From the NCBI GenBank assembly GCA_038244055.1, contig JBBRTW010000213.1:1-11660 (forward strand): a stretch of 11,660 nucleotides of DNA, read 5' to 3'. Shown here in pieces: positions 6,668 to 11,660 of this stretch. This DNA is from DASPKW01 sp038244055 (lineage in GTDB: Bacteria > Planctomycetota > Phycisphaerae > Tepidisphaerales > Tepidisphaeraceae). Made by a program: the position numbers and the translations under genes. Each line of letters starts with the position of its first letter. The first letter of the stretch is position 1. The notes beneath the pieces are model-generated. The model saw only the letters and a list, made by a program, of their open reading frames with translations. It was not told the origin of the DNA and made no database searches.

Positions 6668-7774
6668 TTAGGATGATGTATGTAATCTTTTTGTTGAGCG
6701 ATTCACCCGGCCGCGTTGTTCGGCGAGCATTCGTGCGATCTCGACATGCGGTTTGGGCAGGGGATAGAGATCCAGGTCCGCAAGAGTCACCCAGGTATGG
6801 TCCGCATGGGGAATGCTTGAAAGATCGCATTTGTACACTTCGAACTCGTACCGGCGATGAGTGAGTGTATGGGAGATGGTGCCGAGGTGAACGGCTCGGG
6901 TGGTTTTGAAATTCAGATGTTCGGCGAAGGACTTGGGCGAATCGCCATTGAGGTCGAGTGTCTTGAATTGCCACATCCCCGCCCAGCGGCCTTTTTCGGG
7001 ACGCTGTTCGATCAGGTATTTCCCATCATGGCGGATGCAGAAAACATGACGGCGGAGCAGGGGGATGGCCTTGGATTTTTTGGGGAGAGGTATGCGATCC
7101 TGGAGGCCGGCCACATGGGCCTGGCAATGGGCGCGGACCGGGCAAAGGAGGCATTGCGGGTTGCGGGGGAGGCAGAGGGTCGCGCCGAGTTCCATGAGCG
7201 CGGAGTTGAAATCGCCGCTGCGCCGGGCCGGGAGGATTTCGGTAGCGCGGGTCCAGAGGCGGGTTTGGATCTCCTTCTGCCGCGGATCGGTTTCGATTTG
7301 GTCGAGTCGGCAGAGCACGCGCGTGACATTTCCATCGAGGATGGGGGCGCGCTGATCGAAGGCGAGGGACGCGATTGCCCCGGCCGTGTAGCGCCCGATG
7401 CCGGGCAGTTCGAGGAGTTGGACAGGATCGGAGGGAACGACGCCGGCGTGATCGGCCACGATCTTTTTGGCGCAGGCGTGCAGATTTCGGGCGCGCGAAT
7501 AGTAACCCAGGCCCTGCCAGAGCCTTAGGACATCTTGGAGGTCGGCGGCGGCGAGATCGGCAAGGGTGGGGAAGCGCTCGATGAAGCGATGGAAGTAGGG
7601 GATGACCGTGGCCACCTGCGTCTGCTGGAGCATCGCCTCGCTGAGAAGGACATGGTAAGGGTCGGGGAGCGAACCTTTTGTCGATGAAGGGGTTACGCGC
7701 CAGGGGAGGTCGCGGCGGTTCTTGGAATACCATGCCAGCAGGCGGCGTCTGAAATCGGTGAGCTTGCCCGTCAC
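6668..7774 (-). CDS. mutY: A/G-specific adenine DNA glycosylase MutY
   Basis: MutY removes adenine mispaired with 8-oxoguanine during base-excision repair. The 368-residue length is typical. The catalytic Glu46 lies in LSEAMLQQTQV and the catalytic Asp147 in PILDGNVTRVLCR. The helix-hairpin-helix DNA-binding motif is LELPGIGRYTAGA (121-133). Four cysteines spaced C-X6-C-X2-C-X5-C (201, 208, 211, 217) form the [4Fe-4S] cluster site. The C-terminal NUDIX-like 8-oxoG recognition domain (about 240-355) contains HTLTHRRY (302-309), the usual recognition-loop signature. The start is GTG at 7774, which puts LPW (23-25) at the normal distance from the N-terminus. There is no Shine-Dalgarno; a perfect TATAAT lies 6 nt before the GTG. 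The gene heads a possible operon with the small membrane protein and the thioredoxin fusion. Confidence 0.97.
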   Translation of the reverse strand: MTGKLTDFRRRLLAWYSKNRRDLPWRVTPSSTKGSLPDPYHVLLSEAMLQQTQVATVIPYFHRFIERFPTLADLAAADLQDVLRLWQGLGYYSRARNLHACAKKIVADHAGVVPSDPVQLLELPGIGRYTAGAIASLAFDQRAPILDGNVTRVLCRLDQIETDPRQKEIQTRLWTRATEILPARRSGDFNSALMELGATLCLPRNPQCLLCPVRAHCQAHVAGLQDRIPLPKKSKAIPLLRRHVFCIRHDGKYLIEQRPEKGRWAGMWQFKTLDLNGDSPKSFAEHLNFKTTRAVHLGTISHTLTHRRYEFEVYKCDLSSIPHADHTWVTLADLDLYPLPKPHVEIARMLAEQRGRVNRSTKRLHTSS

Positions 7775-8019
7775 GATGCCATTATACGGCCGGGCCTGTT
7801 GAATACCTCCAGGATGTTAAAAGGCAGAGTCTGATAAAAATAGGCAAATTGTAACGTTTGTGGGGTTGCATCTAATTAATTCGGATGTGTAAATTAAATC
7901 GCTCAGCGGATTCTGCGCCGGATGGGCGTCATCGGGCGCTTCGGAAACAGTTGGCATAGAGGTTTCAAGGCGATCATCCATGCGCGGCGGAGCCTCGCAA
8001 CCAGGACGGAGGGGCGGCC
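7775..8019. other. AT-rich intergenic region between divergent mutY and DUF4926 gene
   Basis: This 245-nt gap has a distinctly AT-rich core (about 7815-7905) unlike the flanking DNA. It should hold the promoters of both divergent genes; a TTGCAT (7866-7871) and TAAATT (7890-7895) with 18-nt spacing are a weak candidate for the plus strand. Two short frames are open: 54 codons on the minus strand (7981-7817, starts MDDRLETS) and 44 codons on the plus strand (7922-8056, starts MGVIGRFG). Neither has a ribosome binding site or recognisable similarity, so neither is called as a gene. Confidence 0.4.
7781..7786 (-). promoter_or_regulatory. Consensus -10 box of mutY, leaderless geometry
   Basis: The minus strand reads TATAAT, then GGCATC, then the GTG start codon. 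With the usual 6-7 nt from -10 box to transcription start, the mRNA would begin at or within a base of the start codon. No good -35 hexamer is found at 16-18 nt spacing, which lowers confidence. Confidence 0.45.
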
Positions 8020-8259
8020 ATGCGGCAACCCCATATCGATGACGTGGTTCGCTTGAACCAGGATATTCCCGAATTGTCCCTTGAACGCGGGCAGGTCGGC
8101 GTGGTGCGGAGTACATGGTTCGCGCCCAGCATCGCCTACGAGGTGGAATTCTCGGCCTCGGGCATGCACTTCGGCACGCGGGCGCTGCTTCAGGAGCGGC
8201 AGGTGACGATCGAGGAAGAAGTGCTCTTCGATCAGAACCTGGATGTGCAGGCGCCGTGA
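8020..8259 (+). CDS. DUF4926-type small protein
   Basis: This is a 79-residue cytoplasmic protein. The phrases IDDVVRLNQDIPE (6-18), LERGQVGVV (21-29) and YEVEFS (40-45) match the pattern of DUF4926, a short domain with a predicted small beta-barrel fold and no established function. Members often sit beside a DUF6883 gene, but I see no such partner here. GGAGG (8008-8012) lies 7 nt before the ATG, a strong ribosome binding site that fixes the start. The tail after residue 60 (QVTIEEEVLFDQNLDVQAP) is acidic. The gene ends 15 nt before a three-unit palindromic repeat array and is followed by the ABC-F gene, which has its own start signals. Confidence 0.8.
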   Translation: MRQPHIDDVVRLNQDIPELSLERGQVGVVRSTWFAPSIAYEVEFSASGMHFGTRALLQERQVTIEEEVLFDQNLDVQAP

Positions 8260-8273
8260 AATAAGAAATTAGA

Positions 8274-8370
8274 TGCAGGCGGGGACGCCCGCACCACAAA
8301 GGCGGTGGCAGGCGGGGGCGACTGCACCACAGTAAAGGCGGAGGCAGGCGTGGACGCCCGCACCACAAGG
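8274..8370 (+). repeat. Three-unit array of GGA-loop palindromic repeats
   Basis: Three units begin GCAGGCG at 8275, 8308 and 8344 (periods 33 and 36), each followed by a version of GGACGCCCGCACCACA and an AAGGC tail. Units 1 and 3 fold into hairpins with one mismatch (GCAGGCG with CGCCCGC). Unit 2 is decayed (GGGCGACTGC). The array fills most of the gap between the DUF4926 gene and the ABC-F gene. Confidence 0.8.
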
Positions 8371-8378
8371 CATATGAT
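8351..8378 (+). promoter_or_regulatory. Putative promoter of the ABC-F gene within the last repeat unit
   Basis: TGGACG (8351-8356, 4 of 6 to consensus) lies 16 nt before TATGAT (8373-8378, 5 of 6). The ATG at 8388 begins 9 nt after the -10 box, so the leader would be only a few bases. The -35-like hexamer is part of the third palindromic repeat. No Shine-Dalgarno is present. Confidence 0.35.
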
Positions 8379-8387
8379 CGCGGGCCT

Positions 8388-10373
8388 ATGGCGGTATTGC
8401 TGAAAACGGACGGTCTGGCCAAATCGTTTGGGATGCGGATGCTCTTTCGGGGGATTTCGCTTTCGCTGGATGATGAGCAGCACGTCGGGCTGATCGGGCC
8501 CAATGGGGCGGGGAAATCGACTCTTCTGAAAATCCTGGCGGGGATCGAATCGGCCGACTCCGGTCGGATCGAGATGCGCCGGCAGATTCGCGTGGCGTAT
8601 CTGGCGCAGGAGGATGTTTTTTCGGCCAGCGCAACGGTTGAGAGCGCGGTGATGGAGGGATTCGGCAAGGAGGATCATCGCGATGAGCATGAGCGCTCGG
8701 TCGAGGCGCAAATTCTGTTATCGAAATTGGGATTTGAAGCATCGCAATACGATCAGAAGGCGCTGACGCTCTCGGGAGGCTGGCGCAAGCGGCTGGCGCT
8801 GGCGCGGGAACTGGTGAAGAAGCCGGATCTGCTGCTGCTGGATGAACCGACCAATCATCTGGATCTGGAGGGGATTGTCTGGCTGGAGAAACTGCTCAAA
8901 GGCTCGCGCTTCGCCTGCCTGGTGATCAGCCATGACCGGTATTTTCTGGAGAACGTGGCCGACCGGGTTATTGAGTTGAACACGGCGTATCCCGATGGGT
9001 ATCTGAGCCATCAGGGGGCGTACTCTGATTTTCTGGTCAAGCAGGAGGAGTTTCTGGCGGCGCAGGCGGCCCAGGAGCAGTCGCTGGCCAGCATCGTTCG
9101 GCGCGAGATCGAATGGCTCAAGCGCGGCGCCAAGGCGCGCACGACCAAGGCGAAGGGCCGTATCCAGGCGGCCGACCGGATGAAGGGGGAACTGGCGGAT
9201 TTGAAAGCGCGAAATACGGTGGAGAAGACGGCCGAGATCGAGTTCGAGGCCTCGGGGAGGCAGACGAGGAAGTTGATCGCGCTGAAGGGGGTGGGGAAGG
9301 CGGGGTTCGAAGAGGGTTCAGGGTTCGGGGTTCGGGGTTCAGGTGAGAAGTTAGAAGTTAGAAGCGAGAAGCGAGAATTGGGGAAGGATGAAAGAGGCGG
9401 GGAATGGCCGGCGGTTGCGACGGTTTTGTTTCGGGATGTTTCGGTGGTGTTGTCGCCGGGGGATAAGCTGGGGTTGCTCGGGCCGAACGGGTCGGGGAAA
9501 TCGACATTGCTGCGGATGCTGAAGGGGGAGCTCGCGCCGGATTCGGGGACGGTGGTGCGGGCGGCCGAGTTGCGGGTGGTGTCGTTCGAGCAGAATCGGG
9601 CGAGTCTGGATCGGGGGCAAACCTTGCGCGAGGCGCTGTCGCCGCATGGCGACAAGCTCTTTTTCCAGGGGAAAGAACTGCACGTCACGGCCTACGCGCG
9701 GATGTTTTTGTTCAAGGATGAGCAGCTCGATATGCCGGTGGGAAATCTATCGGGCGGCGAGCAGTCGCGGGTGATGATCGCGCGGATGATGCTGGAGCCG
9801 GCCGACGTCCTGCTGCTCGATGAGCCGACCAACGACCTGGATATTCCATCGCTTGAGGTGCTGGAGGAAAGCCTGGAGACGTTCCCCGGCGCGCTGGTGC
9901 TGGTGACGCACGACCGGTTTCTGCTGGATCGGTTGTGTACCGATATTTTGGCGCTGGATGGGCGGGGCGGGGCGGATATCTATGCCGATCTGGAGCAGTG
10001 GGAAAATGGAAAAAAGGCGAAACTGGAGCAGGCGAAAGAGGATCAGGCGAATCGAGTCAGTTCCGCGAAACCGCAAGCGTCCGGCGGGAAGGCGCAGGAT
10101 ATGGGCGCGGCCGCAAGCAGCGCCGGCGGCAAGAAGGTTCCGGCAGGTCTGCGTCGATTAAACTACATGGAGCAGCGCGAGTGGGAGCAGATGGAGACGA
10201 AGGTGATGGAAGCGGAGGAAGCGCTGGAAAAGGCAAAGGCCGAAATGGGCGAGCCGGCGGTACTGGCCGACCGCAACAAGCTCGATGCGGCCTGCCGGAA
10301 GGTGGATGGGGCGCAGAAGGAAGTGGACCGGCTCTACGAACGATGGGGGGAGTTGGAAGAGAAGATGGCGTGA
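8388..10373 (+). CDS. uup: ABC-F family ATPase, Uup type, with repeat-encoded insertion
   Basis: This 661-residue soluble protein has two ABC ATPase domains and no membrane part. ABC-F proteins act on the ribosome; E. coli Uup is also linked to suppression of transposon precise excision. Domain 1: Walker A GPNGAGKS (37-44), signature LSGGWRKR (128-135), Walker B with DEPTNHLD (152-159), SHDR (181-184). The interdomain linker carries WLKRGAKARTTKAKGRI (243-259), characteristic of Uup. Domain 2: GPNGSGKS (365-372), LSGGEQSR (454-461), DEPTNDLD (478-485), THDR (507-510). A Uup-type C-terminal coiled coil (about 588-660) follows a Lys/Ala/Gly-rich linker. Both ATPase sites look intact. Residues about 308-343 replace the short turn expected before VLFRDVS at the start of domain 2; most are encoded by tandem heptamer DNA. 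There is no Shine-Dalgarno before the ATG. Confidence 0.93.
   Translation: MAVLLKTDGLAKSFGMRMLFRGISLSLDDEQHVGLIGPNGAGKSTLLKILAGIESADSGRIEMRRQIRVAYLAQEDVFSASATVESAVMEGFGKEDHRDEHERSVEAQILLSKLGFEASQYDQKALTLSGGWRKRLALARELVKKPDLLLLDEPTNHLDLEGIVWLEKLLKGSRFACLVISHDRYFLENVADRVIELNTAYPDGYLSHQGAYSDFLVKQEEFLAAQAAQEQSLASIVRREIEWLKRGAKARTTKAKGRIQAADRMKGELADLKARNTVEKTAEIEFEASGRQTRKLIALKGVGKAGFEEGSGFGVRGSGEKLEVRSEKRELGKDERGGEWPAVATVLFRDVSVVLSPGDKLGLLGPNGSGKSTLLRMLKGELAPDSGTVVRAAELRVVSFEQNRASLDRGQTLREALSPHGDKLFFQGKELHVTAYARMFLFKDEQLDMPVGNLSGGEQSRVMIARMMLEPADVLLLDEPTNDLDIPSLEVLEESLETFPGALVLVTHDRFLLDRLCTDILALDGRGGADIYADLEQWENGKKAKLEQAKEDQANRVSSAKPQASGGKAQDMGAAASSAGGKKVPAGLRRLNYMEQREWEQMETKVMEAEEALEKAKAEMGEPAVLADRNKLDAACRKVDGAQKEVDRLYERWGELEEKMA
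9314..9374 (+). repeat. Two heptamer repeat blocks inside the ABC-F coding sequence
   Basis: Four units of GGGTTCR (9314-9341) are followed by a 5-nt spacer and four units of GAAGYKA (9347-9374: GAAGTTA twice, GAAGCGA twice). A decayed unit, GAATTGG, follows. The DNA is read in frame as part of the second-domain insertion. Another GGGTTCG occurs at 9303-9309. A shifted frame meets TGA at 9344-9346 or TAG at 9352-9354. Confidence 0.9.
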
Positions 10374-10387
10374 GGCGCTTGTCGTAG

Positions 10388-10478
10388 CATGGGCATCCTG
10401 CCCATGTGAAGTGCGCGAACGCTGAACACAAACGGACTCTTTAATTCGAAGGCCGCCTACACGGGCAGGATGTCCGTG
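10388..10478. repeat. Inverted pair of GGA/TCC-loop hairpins
   Basis: The first copy (10388-10406) is a perfect 8-bp palindrome CATGGGCA/TGCCCATG with a TCC loop. The second (10460-10478) is CACGGGCA/TGTCCGTG with a GGA loop and one G-T wobble. They are in opposite orientation about 53 nt apart, so the two copies could also pair with each other. The segment between them and up to about 10584 shows no gene. Confidence 0.75.
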
Positions 10479-10584
10479 CCACGATTGGGCAACAGCCGAC
10501 GCGCGGAAATCTTCAGTGTTGAATGTAGGATTGCTCTGCTGCTATTTCTGTCGGCCCGAAGGTATAGAGTCTTTCACCACTCGG

Positions 10585-10626
10585 CCCTCACCCCCGCCCT
10601 CTCCCGAGTACAGGAGAGGGAGTAAG
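10585..10626. repeat. CCCTCTCC/GGAGAGGG palindromic repeat upstream of the permease
   Basis: CCCTCTCC (10597-10604) and GGAGAGGG (10613-10620) form a perfect 8-bp stem with an 8-nt loop, inside a C-rich left flank and a GGGAGTAAG right flank. The end of this element lies 17 nt before the permease ribosome binding site. A related right half occurs at 11544-11558. Confidence 0.75.
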
Positions 10627-10657
10627 CGTAGGGCGCAAAAGTAGAAGAGATGGCCAT

Positions 10658-11557
10658 TTGATTACGATCGATACACTCAGTTCGGCCACACTCTTCGCCA
10701 CACCGCTCCTCGTCGCCGGCGCGGGCGAACTGGTTGTCGAGCGCGCCGGCGTCGTGAACATCGGCATCGAAGGCATGATGCTCACCGGCGCGCTTGCGGC
10801 CTGGGTGGTCAATGGGCATGTCGGTCCGGGGACGGGGGTTTTGGCCGGGGTTGGAGCGGCGATGATCCTGGGCCTGCTCTTCGCGCTGGCGGCCGTTTGG
10901 CTGGCGGCGGATCAGATCGTCAGCGGAACGGGGATTAATCTTCTGGCGCTGGGGGGAACGGCGCTGGCGAGCAAGGCGCTGGGGGCGAAGGTGCCGGCGG
11001 GGACTGCGATCAGCCAATGGCCGATGGCGATTGTGGCGGTGATTCTGATGGCCGGGGTTTGGGCCTTCATGAGATTCACGCGGGCGGGGATGGAATTGAC
11101 TGCGATTGGCGAAGCGCCGCGGGCGGCGGATTCGGCGGGGATCGCCGTGAACCGGAGACGGCTGGCGGCCGTACTCTTCGGCTCGGCCTGCGCGGGGCTC
11201 GCGGGGGCGTACCTCTCGACCATGCGCGTATTGGGATTTACGGAAAATATGACCGAAGGGCAGGGCTTTCTGGCCTTGGCGATGGTGATTTTCGGGCGGT
11301 GGAATGCGCTCGGTGTTTTGCTGGCCGGCATTTTCTTTGGGCTGGTGCGGGCGATGGCCAATGAGGCCGAGGCGCAGCGCGGGTTGATTTATCCGCTGGT
11401 GCGCTGGCTGACGGGGTTTTTGAAAGAGGAGAATCGCTCGGCCGCGCTGCAATTGCTGAAGGCGCTGCCCTATGTGGTGACCCTGGCGGCGCTGGCGGGT
11501 TTGGCCGGTCGATCGCGCGCGCCGGCGGAGTTGGGGAAGGGGTGGGAGAGGGAGTGA
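10658..11557 (+). CDS. Nucleoside-type ABC transporter permease (YufQ/NupC-like, BPD_transp_2)
   Basis: This 299-residue inner-membrane permease belongs to the family that pairs with a BmpA-type lipoprotein, a duplicated ATPase and a second permease for nucleoside uptake. Family signatures are GELVVERAGVVNIGIEGMML (23-42), the cytoplasmic loop TAIGEAPRAADSAGI (148-162; relatives have GENPxAAxxAGI) and MTEGQGFLALAMVIFGRW (198-215). About seven or eight hydrophobic helices are visible, the last around 270-284. The start is TTG at 10658: the N-terminus then has the usual distance to the GELVVERAG motif, and GAAGAG lies 8 nt upstream. An ATG at 10650 opens only a three-codon frame (ATG GCC ATT TGA) that overlaps the TTG. 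The last residues (AELGKGWERE) are encoded by repeat-like G-rich DNA, not conserved sequence. None of the partner subunits is visible in the window. Confidence 0.9.
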   Translation: MITIDTLSSATLFATPLLVAGAGELVVERAGVVNIGIEGMMLTGALAAWVVNGHVGPGTGVLAGVGAAMILGLLFALAAVWLAADQIVSGTGINLLALGGTALASKALGAKVPAGTAISQWPMAIVAVILMAGVWAFMRFTRAGMELTAIGEAPRAADSAGIAVNRRRLAAVLFGSACAGLAGAYLSTMRVLGFTENMTEGQGFLALAMVIFGRWNALGVLLAGIFFGLVRAMANEAEAQRGLIYPLVRWLTGFLKEENRSAALQLLKALPYVVTLAALAGLAGRSRAPAELGKGWERE

Positions 11558-11581
11558 GGAATTGCGGATGGGTGATTGCGC
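11544..11581 (+). repeat. Half palindromic repeat and ATTGYGG heptamers at the permease 3' end
   Basis: GGGAGAGGGAGTGAG (11544-11558) matches the right arm of the element at 10613-10626 and contains the permease stop codon. It is followed by three heptamers, ATTGCGG, ATGGGTG and ATTGCGC (11561-11581), like those at 832-866. I see no gene in the remaining bases to 11660. Confidence 0.6.
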
Positions 11582-11660
11582 TTTGTGGAATGAAAATGCG
11601 CCCGGTAAAAACTCTCCGAACCGCACCATATTGAGCGTCCTTCCGAGGGAGCTTCAGGCG

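Noticed and set aside
7922..8056. A 44-codon plus-strand frame overlapping the DUF4926 start.
   Set aside because: No ribosome binding site, no recognisable similarity, and it overlaps a gene with a strong GGAGG site.
8274..8370. Three repeated units as a short CRISPR array.
   Set aside because: The units are imperfect and palindromic, the intervening sequence is also repeated, and no cas gene is present; this is a dispersed repeat family.
7817..8668. A 283-codon minus-strand open frame spanning the DUF4926 gene, repeats and the start of the ABC-F gene.
   Set aside because: It crosses three palindromic repeats, whose translation gives recurrent Arg/Pro peptides, and overlaps two better supported genes.
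10574..11629. A 351-codon minus-strand open frame opposite the permease.
   Set aside because: It is an Arg/Pro/Gln-rich shadow of a clearly conserved permease and begins and ends in repeat DNA.

Overview
This is a GC-rich bacterial chromosomal window with eleven protein-coding genes, one of them cut by the left edge. No rRNA, tRNA, CRISPR array, transposase or phage gene was seen. The organism is most likely a member of Planctomycetota, perhaps Phycisphaerae-like. This is an inference from high GC, a periplasmic LolA-like/TlpA fusion, an HDOD-GGDEF protein, and intergenic DNA full of short heptamer and palindromic repeats. No marker gene fixes the phylum.

Layout. Positions 1-755 (minus) hold an ABC-2-type transporter ATPase with a TTG start. 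Positions 954-1904 (plus) hold a SerA-like D-2-hydroxyacid dehydrogenase. Next come a three-helix membrane protein of unknown function (2016-2585, plus) and a DUF1801/YdhG-type protein (2719-3102, plus). A minus-strand block follows, listed in transcription order from the right: mutY (7774-6668), a small two-helix membrane protein (6615-6271), an exported LolA-like domain fused to a TlpA thioredoxin (6213-4870), and an HDOD-GGDEF protein (4644-3127). To the right are a DUF4926 protein (8020-8259), a Uup-type ABC-F ATPase (8388-10373) and a nucleoside-type ABC permease (10658-11557), all plus strand.

The genes are mostly housekeeping: export or efflux, serine-type or 2-hydroxyacid metabolism, DNA repair, extracytoplasmic redox, c-di-GMP signalling, an ABC-F ATPase and nucleoside uptake. 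Only mutY, the small membrane protein and the thioredoxin fusion are close enough (gaps of 52 and 57 nt) to suggest one operon. The rest look like single units separated by repeats.

The most unusual content lies in the repeats and the start signals. Tandem 7-nt repeats of several different unit sequences sit at gene ends and starts. One pair of blocks lies inside the Uup-like gene, where gain or loss of a single unit would bring in a stop codon at once. A second repeat class is a hairpin with a constant GGA/TCC loop and paired stem changes. A third (CCCTCTCC/GGAGAGGG) brackets the permease gene. The dehydrogenase, the ABC-F gene and mutY lack a Shine-Dalgarno sequence and instead have a -10-like box 6-9 nt before the start codon, which suggests leaderless transcripts. 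Other genes carry ordinary GGAG-type sites. I did not find a clear new multi-gene system.
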